A DNA stretch of 64,000 nt from Pseudophaeomoniella oleicola. Lineage: Eukaryota; Ascomycota; Eurotiomycetes; Phaeomoniellales; Phaeomoniellaceae. This document shows, piece by piece, positions 33,883 through 46,060 of this stretch (its first letter is position 1; each line of letters starts with the position of its first letter). The position numbers and the translations under genes were made by a program. The notes beneath the pieces are model-generated. The model saw only the letters and a program-made list of their open reading frames with translations. It had not been told where the DNA came from and did no database searches. The DNA is taken from the NCBI GenBank assembly GCA_003868215.1, contig QWDQ01000039.1:186001-250000 (forward strand), given 5' to 3'.

Positions 33883-36093
33883 TTATGCCCTTAGGCGTTG
33901 GCCCGTGGACGCTGAGGATTTACCGATCGCTCGCATCTCCTTTTCCGGATCCCAAGATTGTAGGAAACTACCCATATCGTCAATGGCAGCTGACAGGTCA
34001 AAGCCTGCCTCCTTGTCATCTCCTGATACCTCAGTCCCATGGAAAACCTGAGCATCCTGATGTATTTTCGAAGGCTGAGCCGTGTTATTTGATAATGTGA
34101 AAGGAGCCGTAGACGACACAAGAGGCTGACTCTGCTCGCTTCTATCAATGATATTTGTCGTTTCGACCAAATTCGCATCATTCTGTTTGCTGGTCTTCAG
34201 GTTGTTGAGTACTACCTCTGATCCCGGTTGCTCTCTATATAGCGTCGATTTTTGATCTTTTCCAGCGCTTGTCTCTTTCGCAGTCGCACTCAGAGACACC
34301 ATCTTGGTTACTCTGAGCGAAGATTTGATAGAACCTGAGGATGAAGTGGATTCCTGTGACACTGGCGCAAATGAAGCACGCTTCTTGTTCTTGATCTTTG
34401 ACACCGTTGTCGAGGTAATACCGTTGGTTCGAGTTACTCCTGGTTTCTTCACGGTGGACAAAGGAAAAGGCGATATGGCCTCGAGCATCGCCTGAGTATT
34501 CACAATGTCTGCTTGTTGCGGGCTAGGGGTCTCCATAGTTTTGAACAATTTGATGCCATCTTCCCTTCTAGACTCGTCCATCTTCCCAAAGCGGTCTTTA
34601 TTAGAAACATTATATGCAGTTGTCGCGGTAGTAATAAGGTCGTTTTTCAAGTTTTGCTGGGCCCTACAAACTGCAGCTTGAGTCGACAATAAGAGGATGG
34701 AATCGTCAGCCATCGTGGTCTCAGCCTCCAACTGCATCTCAGCATTGGAAGGGGGAGGTAGAGGCGGCGGCACGTCGAGAATTGTGACAATAGACGCTGT
34801 TGATGTATGTGGGAGTGGGATGATCGGCTGTGGGTCCAACTGTGCGGACGGAACAGCACTGACACCAACGCCATTTTCCCTTGCTTCATTTTCAATGCCC
34901 TGTTCAGCAGCGACACCGGTTGACTCCCTGTACGTTGCATGGGCGGGGAGAGATCCTACCGTCGCCAGCTCCGGGCCGAATAAACTTGTAGTATTTTCAA
35001 GAATAGCTTCGCCAACGGAACGATTGACTCCATCGGATCCGGACACCGCACTGCCTAATATCGGTGGCCCCGAAATCGCGGCATCAGCATTCTCTAGCCG
35101 TGTTGACTCATCTGTAACGTCAAGAATTGATTGTGGCTCTTTATCACTCGGGACCGGACGGGACGCTACCAGCGGAGATGTAAAATCCATTCGACGTGCT
35201 TTACGAGCCTTAGTAAGCTGTCTCTGCTGGACAACGGGACCTGCTTTAGTTTCATCTGTGATTTCGGGATATTTCGTATCCACGTTCAAGTCCTCCGGAT
35301 AGTGTAATTCCACTCCCAGTACAGGACGCTGATGTGTCCGCTCTGTGCGCTGGTATCCCGTTTGTAAGGCAGAGACTGCAGAGGTATCAGGCCCCGCTTC
35401 ACCATTGTGCTGGGTGAAATTATGGCTGGCGATATTCGCTCTAACCTCCCGAACTCCATGACCGGCAGGAAGTTGGTTGGAAGTCGGCAGCTCACTTGCG
35501 TTCTGTCTGGCGTTGTTTATGTTGCGTAATTCTGAGGTAAGCCGAGGTGTGTTCATCAAGGGTTCCCTCATCTTCTTCGCTGGTGTCGGAGACCTTTGAG
35601 AAGCTTCGTTGTCTGAAGTCGAGAAATCCCGGTCTTTTCGCAGCCACGTTTTCTCGTTAGATGCCTCCACAGCTGTGAAAGCAGTGTCAGAATTATTCCT
35701 TCGGCGATGGTGGCCTTGAAGCCTGTCCCTGTGTCTCGGTTCTCGATCATGCGCATCCCTCCAGGCAGTTTCCGGAACAGCATCTTGGGAATTTTTCAAG
35801 TGGTTTGCCTCGGAGGTATCGTTGCTGGCTTTTGTCGTTGTCTTCCACGGATTCTGCCATCTGATTACATTGTTCTTATATACACCTTGTAGTGGCCCTC
35901 TGAACCGTGTGGTCATCAGCACAAGGGGATATCCCTGTAGATATCTTGCTCCATATTCTTCAATCCTCCTCCTCTTGGCGTGTCTCTGCTCACTGTCGTC
36001 TTCTGCACTAGTATCAGACTCGTAAACGATATCTGAAGAGGTTGGCTGAACCGGCTCATAGGACAGAGGCGACACAGGTCGTGGGGGCCGCAT
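33883..36093 (-). CDS. Conserved ascomycete protein of unknown function, largely disordered
   Basis: A single exon of 736 residues. Near the N-terminus is an acidic patch followed by a basic nuclear-localisation-like cluster (AKRRRIEEYGARYLQGYP) and a short ordered block ending in WQNPWK. I recall similar blocks in uncharacterised ascomycete proteins sometimes labelled protamine P1-like. The middle is hydrophilic, Ser/Thr/Asn-rich and low in aromatic residues, so it is probably disordered. A second ordered motif lies at the C-terminus (AAIDDMGSFLQSWDPEKEM). A nuclear protein is a reasonable inference; no function can be assigned. It is divergent from EME1 with a 512-bp shared promoter. Confidence 0.75.
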   Translation of the reverse strand: MRPPRPVSPLSYEPVQPTSSDIVYESDTSAEDDSEQRHAKRRRIEEYGARYLQGYPLVLMTTRFRGPLQGVYKNNVIRWQNPWKTTTKASNDTSEANHLKNSQDAVPETAWRDAHDREPRHRDRLQGHHRRRNNSDTAFTAVEASNEKTWLRKDRDFSTSDNEASQRSPTPAKKMREPLMNTPRLTSELRNINNARQNASELPTSNQLPAGHGVREVRANIASHNFTQHNGEAGPDTSAVSALQTGYQRTERTHQRPVLGVELHYPEDLNVDTKYPEITDETKAGPVVQQRQLTKARKARRMDFTSPLVASRPVPSDKEPQSILDVTDESTRLENADAAISGPPILGSAVSGSDGVNRSVGEAILENTTSLFGPELATVGSLPAHATYRESTGVAAEQGIENEARENGVGVSAVPSAQLDPQPIIPLPHTSTASIVTILDVPPPLPPPSNAEMQLEAETTMADDSILLLSTQAAVCRAQQNLKNDLITTATTAYNVSNKDRFGKMDESRREDGIKLFKTMETPSPQQADIVNTQAMLEAISPFPLSTVKKPGVTRTNGITSTTVSKIKNKKRASFAPVSQESTSSSGSIKSSLRVTKMVSLSATAKETSAGKDQKSTLYREQPGSEVVLNNLKTSKQNDANLVETTNIIDRSEQSQPLVSSTAPFTLSNNTAQPSKIHQDAQVFHGTEVSGDDKEAGFDLSAAIDDMGSFLQSWDPEKEMRAIGKSSASTGQRLRA

Positions 36094-36605
36094 TGTCGCT
36101 CATCGAGAAGGAAAATTGCAGGAGAAGCGGTGTAACTCGTTCAAAAGGCATATATACACCTTCACTCTGGACATAACAGATATGCTGTATGCTTAAAACA
36201 TCTCTGGTACGTGTTGATCCATATGTGTGTAGACTGAGGTATACTACTCGTTGAGGCGGTTATGTCGCAGCTGTTTTTCTTGGAGATCGTTCGCAAGGCA
36301 ACCAGAGACACGATAAGCGATCACTTTAATGTAAGTTGGAGAATCGCGTCACTACGCGTTTTAATGGCGTCACGGTTGTTGCCGTGGTTAGGCTGAGGAA
36401 CATTTCCGGACCTCAACGCCAATTTCATCGATTCTGTTGCCATGGCACATTACATCCCACTCACATACAGATCCTGGGGTAACAAGTGGCATCCCCATCT
36501 GGGGTTTGTGAGGCAACCTGATGTATTGATAATTACATGCCTTCTTTGGGCAGATACTTCTTCAGGGTAGGCCGATTGGTCTGATATAAGCAATATCTCA
36601 GCGTC
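36094..36605. promoter_or_regulatory. Divergent promoter with an MluI cell-cycle box
   Basis: The intergenic region separates two outward-pointing genes. ACGCGT at 36354-36359 is the MCB core bound by MBF at S-phase genes in yeasts, and it is about 247 bp from the EME1 ATG. This is plausible for a DNA-repair nuclease subunit, but it rests on one six-base match. Confidence 0.4.
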
Positions 36606-38465
36606 ATGCATGAAATCATTGAGATCGGGTCTTCTCCCGTGAGGACAAAGACGCGAACGGAACACCATAACTCATCGCCTAAACTGACAACGCTCTCGTC
36701 TGATGGGTTTAATTCATCTATATTTGATGATGATGAATGGTTATATACACGCCATACAAAGAAACGGAAATCTGTCGTGGTAGAGGCTACGAATGCTCAT
36801 CCTAGGCCAGCAGATCACACATTCCCATCGCACAAAACAAGTGACGATGACCGGCCATTGAATTATCCTACTGTTTCGAAGGCAACGGCGGCTCCTGCAA
36901 AGCCAACTACCTTTTCATGGGAAGAGGACTTTTCTGATGACATTGTTTTCACATCCTCGGCTCCCGAATCCAGAGATCTACACAAGAAGGAAGCAAAGCA
37001 GTCAACAGTGATAGAGCTTGATGACGATCCGCAATTTCTCGATGACGAGACATTTAGCTTTTCTCAACCTACGGAGACAAGAAAGCCTCTCTCTAACAGA
37101 ACTGCAAACTTATTGGCAAATATCACAGCCAACACAGCCACGACTACAATGTCGGTCACAGGGCGTATCATCAGGAAAGCAGACGCCCTCTTTGAAGCTG
37201 AACAGTCTTCAAAATCCAGGCGTAAAGTGTGCAAAGAGGACGACATTTTCAATTCAAGTCCGCCGTTGAACGCCAAAGGGGCGAACGACTCTAGTAAGTT
37301 CCAAAACACAGCGAAAGCGATGGCAAAAGCAGCAGAGCGAGCGGCCGTAAAAGCCGCAAAAGAGGCCGCTAAAGAAGAAGAAATGGAGCGTAAGCGGCTC
37401 GCAAAGGAAGAAAAGGCAAAAGAGAAACAGCTTGCCGCTGACATCGCTGAGGTGAACAAGGCAAAACACGACAAGAAGAATTCGACACCTGAGATGATCC
37501 TGGATCTCCCTAAAGCTCTTGAGGGCACGAGCGTGGCCAATCAGTCTCTAGAATACATGAAGCACCTCGGAGTCCAGACCGAGTTTTCAGATACCACCAC
37601 TGCTCTTGGTAATGTTGTCAAGTGGAGGCGAAAGGTCAGAGCTCAATTCGATGAGGAGGCTGGCCGTTGGGAACCTGTGCCTGAGTTTGTACAGGAGGAG
37701 AATCACGTCCTGTGTTATCTTGCAGCAGATGAATTCGTCGAACTTTCTCTTGCTGGCATGGCCAAGGACACCAGCGCGGAGAAGCCGAACCTGGATCTAC
37801 ACGTTACGAGGCTCACCAGCCGATACCAGCACTGTAAGGTGATCTATGTGATCGAAGGCTTGACGGCCTGGCTACGCAAAAATCGAAATAATCGCAACCG
37901 CGCTTATCAAGACGCTATTCGCAGTCAAGACTCGGCTGCTCCGGAGCAGCCGAATAAACGAAAAAGAAAACAGCCGATACCGATCTTTATAGATGAAGAC
38001 GCGGTCGAAGACGCCTTACTACAACTACAGGTCCAACATAACTGTTTGATTTACCAGACCTCCTGTGCGGCAGACTCGGCGGCATGGATCAAGAACTATA
38101 CCGAGCATATCTCCACTATTCCATATCGACACGAAAGGATGAATGCTCACAACGACGCTGCCTTTTGTATGGATGTTGGCCAAGTCAAAACCGGTGACAA
38201 TGCACAGGAGACGTATATACGAATGTTACAAGAAGTTCATCGATTGACACCAGCTATGGCCTATGGGATTGCAAACTTGTATCCCAACGTGTGTGTATTG
38301 GTTGCGGCGTTCAAACAGCGCGGTCCGACTATGCTGGAAGACGTCAGGAAGAGTGCGAATAAAGATGGAGGCGTTACAGAAGCTCGGCTGGGACCGGCGA
38401 TAAGTAAACGCCTCTACAAAGTATTTCTTGGAATCAATCCAGGATCTACGGATGGGATTACCTAG
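36606..38465 (+). CDS. EME1: Eme1/Mms4-like subunit of the Mus81 structure-specific endonuclease
   Basis: An intronless gene of 619 residues. The N-terminal 230 residues are acidic and disordered, with repeated short motifs (EIGSSP, DDEW, IELDDDP) suited to SUMO or partner binding. A Lys/Ala/Glu-rich coiled coil covers about 235-295. From about 340 to 525 is an ERCC4-like nuclease fold in which the catalytic ERKxxxD of Mus81 is absent (VIYVIEGLTAWL instead), as in all Eme1 proteins. The C-terminal 80 residues form the helix-hairpin-helix pair (LTPAMAYGIANLYPNVCVLV). With Mus81 it cuts 3' flaps, stalled forks and Holliday junctions in the nucleus. The ATG at 36606 is the first in frame. Confidence 0.88.
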   Translation: MHEIIEIGSSPVRTKTRTEHHNSSPKLTTLSSDGFNSSIFDDDEWLYTRHTKKRKSVVVEATNAHPRPADHTFPSHKTSDDDRPLNYPTVSKATAAPAKPTTFSWEEDFSDDIVFTSSAPESRDLHKKEAKQSTVIELDDDPQFLDDETFSFSQPTETRKPLSNRTANLLANITANTATTTMSVTGRIIRKADALFEAEQSSKSRRKVCKEDDIFNSSPPLNAKGANDSSKFQNTAKAMAKAAERAAVKAAKEAAKEEEMERKRLAKEEKAKEKQLAADIAEVNKAKHDKKNSTPEMILDLPKALEGTSVANQSLEYMKHLGVQTEFSDTTTALGNVVKWRRKVRAQFDEEAGRWEPVPEFVQEENHVLCYLAADEFVELSLAGMAKDTSAEKPNLDLHVTRLTSRYQHCKVIYVIEGLTAWLRKNRNNRNRAYQDAIRSQDSAAPEQPNKRKRKQPIPIFIDEDAVEDALLQLQVQHNCLIYQTSCAADSAAWIKNYTEHISTIPYRHERMNAHNDAAFCMDVGQVKTGDNAQETYIRMLQEVHRLTPAMAYGIANLYPNVCVLVAAFKQRGPTMLEDVRKSANKDGGVTEARLGPAISKRLYKVFLGINPGSTDGIT

Positions 38466-39644
38466 GAGATCCCAGGAGGGCCGAACGCCTACATGTCGAT
38501 GGACATCAACATGGAATGTGCCTCCCGCCTGATATGCCGGACCAACGAGACATGCATCATGAAAAAAATGGAATGGAATCTGCGAATGGGCGAAAACAGG
38601 GACGTCAATTGAAAGCTTACCTTAGGTAGGCTTTCTGCATAGGAGCAAGCCGAAGACGCAAGCTGAAGCACGTTCCCGAAAGAAGATCAATCATAGGTCT
38701 ATCTGATGCCAAGACTTTCGTGGTATCAGGGGTTTTTTCTTCCGAAGCCTCAGTACATGCGGGAAGACGGTAGCTAAGTGCCCGTGGCCGAGTTCCCGGC
38801 TTCATTCGTCTTTATTAGATACGGAGAATAAGCCTAGCTTTGTCCTCGGGGTCAGTTGTGCACTAATTCCTGGAGTATAAGCTCGATATGGACATTGATA
38901 GGTTTCGCCATGGTCGCCAGGAGGGCCGAAGGGTACCTCTTGCGACATAGAGGTGACGAGAGACACCGGTCACGCACGATTGGGATATATATACACATAC
39001 CAGAATTTGATAGCAAGAGGCAAGTACCGTGTAAAAGAAGAGGGTGCGGTAACCCTCAGAGCTAGCTGGGAGATCCCAGAACAAAAAAGCCTCATCTAGG
39101 AAGTCTGCATCCAAGCTATTCTTAATTCTATTCTTAATTATATCAATTGCCAATGAAAAGTAATTAAGAGTAGTAAGTGTTATGCCTGCTCTGTCCTCGG
39201 TATATTACACGCCATGACTGATGAGCAGGTCCCATCTAAGCATGTTCTCTGTACACCTGTAACGAACTTAACGAGCTTCTCCCTTAAAGCTGTATCCGTA
39301 AACCCGGTGAAGATGAAGATCAATCCTGTCGTGCAAGGTTCTAGGGTAATTACTACGTAGAGCATTCAGTCAGTGACACCACCTGTGGGACAGACCAGCT
39401 CGCCAGTTGTGTTACAGCTTGGGTCCTCATGTTCGCAATGATTGGGTATAAAAGTATTTCCATGTTTACCTTTGTTAATAGGTTGTTATGGGTAAGTAAT
39501 ACATAGTAATGATGTCCCCTGAATCTCAATGGAGAAACCTACGTCAGCTAAGGAATGTTCACTCTCGATGTGGGGGAAGATAAGTCCACTGACCTAGATT
39601 CCGCGTACATCTAGATTTCACGCAGTTCCCTCACCAAATTCTAA
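38466..39644. other. Intergenic region up to the AT-rich boundary, no gene recognised
   Basis: Base composition is still normal. Only short open frames without resemblance to known families occur. A similar short stretch, gagatccca, is found at about 38466 and 39069. This is the last unique DNA before the repeat block. Confidence 0.5.
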
Positions 39645-39889
39645 AAATTACGTATTTATTATTTACGTAATTACGTATAATAATTTTATTATAACTTATA
39701 ATTTTAAGTATTTAATATATTAATAATTTATATAATTTTTTTCAGATTTTTAATAATAATATTTAAAGATTTAATTTAATTTAAAAATTAAAATAAAATA
39801 CACCGCAAATTTATATATAAATAAATATTTAAGTATTTTATACGCAATTTTTAATATTTTTTATTTAAAATTTAAAATTTAAATAATTT

Positions 39890-39932
39890 ATAATATAATT
39901 TATAATATATTAAAAAAGAATTATAAAATCTT
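39890..39932 (+). repeat. Left arm of a 43-bp perfect inverted repeat
   Basis: The 43 bases are the exact reverse complement of 47436-47478. The arm lies 47 bp outside the Gypsy-1 LTR. Similarity continues more weakly for roughly 20 bases on the inner side. Confidence 0.65.
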
Positions 39933-39979
39933 TATTATTAAATTAATTATAAAATATTTAAGTTTTTCTTTTAAAATAA

Positions 39980-40237
39980 TGTTAGGATGAGAGTAGGTAA
40001 TGTGATATAATTATTTAAATAGCTATAGATATGCTAAGGTCTTATTTTAAATATAATATAATTATATTTAAAATAACAGCTAGGTACTAATGCGTTTAGT
40101 TATTAAAATTAATTATTAATTTCTTTTTAAAAAGAAAAAGCTAACTAATAATATAAAAATATAAATATTTGATTAATCTGCTAGTTTCGGATAGATTAAT
40201 ATATTTTTAATTTATAATATATTTACTGTTCGTAATA
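39980..40237 (-). repeat. Gypsy-1 LTR (3' LTR by coding strand)
   Basis: About 258 bp, similar over its length to 47100-47366, both containing blocks such as ctaatgcgtttagttatta and ending near ctgttcgtaata. It starts with tgttag. Confidence 0.8.
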
Positions 40238-43200
40238 ATTATTTTTTTCTTTAAAGATTGATGTTTTAATAGTTCTTAATCGTTTCGAGTATTATTTTTT
40301 AAAGCGTTTTAGGTTTTTTAGTATATTTAGAGTTTATTTTATACAGATTTTAAAACGTAGTACTATTATTATAATATTCGTAAATAAAATTATTTCTAAA
40401 CGGGTAATATTTTTATTCGTTTTATTAATACGCCTAATTCGGCGTCAACGTGTTTAGTTTAATACGTTTAAATTAAACGTATTAACGTTATCTAATAATT
40501 TAAGTTCTCTTTAAAATATATAAATTTATATATATATATTAAATTTCTTTTTTATTTTTCGTTAAATAATAATTAAAGTGCGTATTCTCTTTCTGCGAAA
40601 AATATATTTAAATAAATATTATTATTTAAATATTATTTTTATTATATATTTATTTTACTAATTAAGATTCTGTATAAAGATTTTAATATTATAACGTAAG
40701 TTTTTATTTTCGTAAAATATTTTAAGTTTTAATTAATTTTATTTTAGAAAAGTTTCTTCTCGTTTTTATAATAAATCTTATTCAGTTTATATTTATTTTA
40801 TGCGAAACGTATATTAACTTTATTTAATTAATACAGCCTCAGTCATATTAAAAATTATTAATAAAAATAATTATAAATTATTAAGAAAGCTAATAATACT
40901 AAATAATAATTATTAAATTATAAAAACGGTAGTACGCCTTAGTAAAATTAATATTTATCGGTAATATTTACGTCGTTTACGGATATATCCGTAGGATTTT
41001 ATTAATTGTATTTTCGCAGTTAATAAATCTCGCTGCGATTATTATTATAAAATCGATTACGGTTATTAAATAATAAATTTTTTTATTTTTAATATATTTT
41101 TCATTTATTAATGTTATATTTCGTAAATATTTAAGAATCTTAAAAATTAAGTTTTTATTTTTTTTTTTATATATTATTAATTTCTTCTTAATAAGACAGG
41201 CGTTTCAGCTTTTAATATTAATAATAATATTAAGAAATTAAACTCGTAGATATTCAGCGAATCTAATATTAAATTAAATATTTTTTTAAATTTACGTTCT
41301 CTGTCTTAAATGAACGTAATTTTGAAAGAAATATTTCGAAAATTAGATTATTTAAAACGTCGGTTAGAGTGTTTTAAAACCCCGGAATTATCTTCATTAT
41401 CATTAGATAAGAAGAATAAGTAATACGTATTTTAAATTTATGATTAATTTATTAATAATTAATGAAAATCGCGTAATCGTAATACGCGTAATTAATTTTT
41501 TAATTTTCTTTTCTCCTTATTTTCTTCTCTCAATTTTTAGAATTTTTTTAGATAATATTAAATTTATATTTATTCCCTAATCGTCTTTATTTTAAGACGA
41601 ATATTTATAAAGGGAAAGCTTTTAATTATATATATTTATAATATATTAAACGTACGGATTAAATTAGTTTTATATTTATTTATTATATTATTCTGACTAT
41701 ATTGTGCTTATTTTTCTCGTGCGGTTATTGATTTAGATAATTTATATAATATATATTTATTTTTAACCTACTTCTCGCCGTTGATTTAAATATATATTTA
41801 ACGTATTTTTTATTCTGTACGGTTCTTATATTAATTAATTTTTTTTTTTATTAATAATAACGGTTGCTAATTTATTTATCTTTTTATAACATTAGGTTAT
41901 AAAAGTCTTATAAACGTTTTATTTTTTATAAATTATTTATTTATTTTTATTCGTATTTCTTTATCGTTTTTAAAATATTTATTAATTTTATTTTAGAATA
42001 TTAGAAGTCTTAATCTTTTAAAAAAAATTTTATTTTATATAATAAAAACGACTCTTTATCGTATTATATTTATTTATAATACGTTTAATCTCTTATTTCT
42101 TTTTATTTTTTATATTTATTAATTTAAACGGTTTCTTTCCAGCGCGTTATTTATATAATTTTAGAAAAAATATATAAAAAATATAATAAATTCTATCGTA
42201 TCTTTTTAATAGTTCGAAACGGTACGTATTTTATTTTATTCGTTTCAGTATCTTAAAGAGATTTATAAAGCGATTAATAAATTTTTTATTTATTTTTTAT
42301 AAACGAATATATTTTGCGAATAATATTATTAATTCGTTTATTTTATAGCTTTACGTTTTACATTTCCGATTATATTTTTTTTAATTATTTTTATTATTTT
42401 AAGTTAGAGTTTTTTTATTTTTTTATTTTTTATTATTAACGTATAGTTTTATTTTATTTATTTAGATTTTTTTAAATTAATATATTTTCAGTCTGCTCTT
42501 CGTCTGTTAAGATTTTATTTATTTTTAAATTAAAGATTAGTATCTGCTGAAATAATGTATTATTAATAATCTCGTTTAAATTATTATTATACGTAAACTG
42601 CGTTAAAGGAAGTAATTCTATTTAATTAAATTATTTATTATTAATATAATATTTTAAATAATATTCTATTATTACGTTTTATCGCTTCGTCGTTTCATCA
42701 GTTTAAGAGTGATAAACGGTTAAGAATTATATACGTATAATAAATTAATAATAAAACGACGTTTATTACGAAAATATAAATATTAATCCTCAATTTATTA
42801 TAATTAATTCCGGAGTTTTAAATCAGCGTATAATTTTTTCGATAAAAATATTTATTAATTTAGTCGTATTAACTGTTTCTAGATAGAAAATATATATCGT
42901 TATTTTTAATAATTAATTAATAATAATTAAAATAATATTAACTGCGCTTCTTCTGTTAATCGTAGACGGTAAATTTATTATAAAATTTATAAATACGTAT
43001 TATTAAAGTCTTTTAAGTCTTAATAAAAATGTTAATAATTTATAAAATTTATATCTGAATATCTTCATTCTTTAATAAATATTATATATCGATATATACT
43101 TTTTTATTTTTTTATAAAAATATAATTACCAGAACTGTTGTTCGACTATAAATAATATATAATTTTATTTAAAATGGCCTCCGTTTTAAAAATTATTATA

Positions 43201-44299
43201 ATATCTTTATAGGATTTATCTACGGGTAGTAATATCGTTAGATATATATATTTTATTAATATTTTATACGAGACTAGTTTAATTTATTAATTAAATATTT
43301 AAATATTTTTATAATATTTACGCGTTAAATTACTTTTAAATCCTCTCTACGTATTAAACGTTTTTAAATTATATTAACGAGAGATGTTTTCGTAGCGCGA
43401 TAATTAATTTTTTAAAAAATTTTAAATCCTTAATCGTCTATTTCGTAGTAATTTAAGATATTATTTATATATAAATCGTTTATATTTCGTTAGTTTTTTG
43501 ATTTTCTGAATTAGTTTTTTTTAATTTTTAATCTTTTTTTCACGATCTCTTTTTAGAGCCTTGAACAGTAACGATTTATATAATTATATTTTTTAATTAT
43601 TTATTTTATATTTATACTTCACGCGTCTGCGTTTCTGATCGTTAATGAAAATAATAAATAATTATAAATATATTTTTTTTTCATCTCGAGATGAATTCTT
43701 TATATATTTTTAACACGTTTAACGCCTTTTAATAATATTTAATGTAATAAGGGTAATATTTTGTTGTTAATAATTATTATATAATCTACTTTTTTAAAAG
43801 AAATATCCGCAGGATTATTTTTTTCTTTATAATATATTATTTTAATATTATACGTCGTTAATTTTTTCGTTTAGCGTGTTTAACGTTTATTAAAAATAAT
43901 TAAGCTTATAAAATAACGCAGATTATTATAATTAATTATAATTTATACGCGCGTTTAATATTATTTTAGATAATATTTTTATTTCTTAAAGATTTTAATA
44001 ATAATTAATATCTTTTATTTATACGTTTTATAATTTAGTTCTATTTAGATTATTTTTTTTAATTAAAAAACTATCGAACGCTATTTATACTTCTCGTTTA
44101 TTATAAATATGAATTATAAAATAATAATTTTTAATTTTTTTCTAGAAACGTTTATCTCGATTCTTACTAATAATTACGGATTATAATACTATAAGATTAT
44201 ATTACGCTCGAAATATATTTTTAATTAATTAAAAATATTGTTAGTTTCTTAAATCTATTTAAATAATTCTGTTTTACGACTCTTTTTTATATTTTTTAA

Positions 44300-44800
44300 T
44301 AGATTGGTTATAGGCGCCGTAATAACTAAATAATAATATATAAATTATTAATAAAAATTGGTGAATCCTAAAAAAGATTAAATATTATAAAATAATTATA
44401 ATATAAATTAATTAATAATCGTCGCGATTTTATTTTTATTCATCGAAACGTTTATTATATTTACGCGATACCCCAGGAATCCTATCTTTTTAGTATAAAA
44501 CTTATATTTTAATAGTTTTATATATAATCTTCGTTCTCGTAGTTATTATAATATTACGCGTATATATATTATATATTTTTCCCATACGTCGCTAAATATT
44601 AGAATATCGTTAATATACGTGATATAATATTCGTTTAATAATTTTTTTAACGTTTTATTTATTAACGCCTAAAAGGTCGCTGGGGCGTTTGTTAAACTAA
44701 ATAATATAATTAGATATTTAAAATAATTATAATACGTATAAAACGTAGTTTTTCAGTTATCGTTTCATTTAATTAATACTTTATAATACGTATCGCGAAT
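44300..44800 (-). pseudogene. Gypsy-1 reverse transcriptase remnant
   Basis: The minus-strand translation reads through several stops but keeps, in order, a finger/palm block (LTNAPATFQAL), EYYITYINDILIFS and FLGYRVN with FLGFTNFY. The first catalytic Asp of the YxDD box has become Asn by a G-to-A transition, so no activity is possible. Confidence 0.85.
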
Positions 44801-45016
44801 ATTTAAACTAATAAAATATTATTTTTTTTATTAAACGATCTAAAATCTCTAATATTAAAAGTAATAAATAACGGTTTTTTTTCGTTATTTTATTTAAATC
44901 TTTATAATTTACGTATAGCCGTAAGCTGCCGTTTTTTTTTTATAAATAAAATTAGCGTTTTAACTGACGATTTTGATTATTTAATTTAATTTTTATTTAT
45001 AATATATTTAAGATAT

Positions 45017-45230
45017 TGTGTTAAATTAATTAGTACTCTTTTTGGCGCTGTGCTATAATTGGTCGAATTCCTCAGGATACTGAATTCTTTAACTTAGGTA
45101 GGTTAGCCGAGTATATCTTAAGAGTTCATTATTAAGCCAATTCAGTAGTAAATAATTAGATAATTCATATATTTATAAAAGGATATACTTTCTGTGCTGT
45201 TACTTGTGGTGTTGGGTTTAGCCCATCTTA
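45017..45230 (+). repeat. Solo LTR of the Gypsy-2 family, little mutated
   Basis: The 214-bp stretch is the reverse complement of the 52542-52754 and 62951-63163 LTRs with substitutions. Read on the plus strand it begins TGTGTTAAA and ends CCATCTTA. It retains many CpA/TpG sites and is visibly richer in G+C than both relatives. The bases atat stand on both sides (45013-45016 and 45231-45234), a weak 4-bp target-duplication candidate. No internal sequence follows, so it is a recombination-derived solo LTR. Confidence 0.8.
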
Positions 45231-46010
45231 ATATATTTTAAACGTGTTTAACTCTAGCGTTAATAAAGAATAAATAGATTTAAATAAGATTTTTATATTT
45301 TCATTGACGTTGATAACGTACTTCACCGTCGAATCTGAAGATAGTATAATTTTTTCGTTTTTTTTAAATATATTAACGAAGTTTTAATATTCGGTTAGAA
45401 TCTCGATTAGAATAATATTTAGATTCTTAAATTAAATTTTTATATTTAATATATTATTCGTAGATGATATTATTAAATATTTAATTTAAATATTCTTTTT
45501 AGTATTTCGGAAGAAGATTTTTCCGTTTTTAAATATAATTTTAAAATCTTTTTTTAATTCATTATAATATTAACGATGTTTACGGAATTGAATATACGGA
45601 TTTATATTATATATCCAGAGCCAGCTTAAAATAAAATCATAACGCGTTATTTTTACGAAGAGAAAGTTTTTTTTCTTAATTTATATTTTATTTTAATTAT
45701 CTTTAATATAAATATCGTATACGAAACGTTTATATAATATTATTTTATAATCGTTTATGAAGATCGTTTTTATTTATAGTAATAATTATTTCATTTTTAA
45801 TTTTAAAAATAATATATAAAAAATAAAATTATCTTTCGTTTCAGAATTAATTAATATTATAAATTTATAATTATTATATTTTCCGTATATGATTAGCTCG
45901 ATTATTATTATTTTTAGAAATACGGAATTTAAATATTTTAACGCTGTCGCGACGTATAGAATTAAGATTTTTAGTTTTTTAATTATTTTATTAATTTTAT
46001 ATTTTTTAAC

Positions 46011-46060
46011 GCCCTGCAGTCCTCTGTTTCATATTTAAATTTATTATAATTAAAACAGCG
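46011..46060 (-). pseudogene. Gypsy-1 gag zinc-knuckle remnant
   Basis: On the minus strand the frame reads RCFNYNKFKYE.EDCRA, matching CX2CX4HX4C with the second Cys and the His changed to Tyr by transitions. It lies upstream (in coding direction) of the reverse transcriptase, as gag should. Confidence 0.7.

Noticed and set aside
34697-35302. 201-codon plus-strand open frame
   Set aside because: Lies antisense within the disordered 736-residue protein gene; no domain or promoter of its own.
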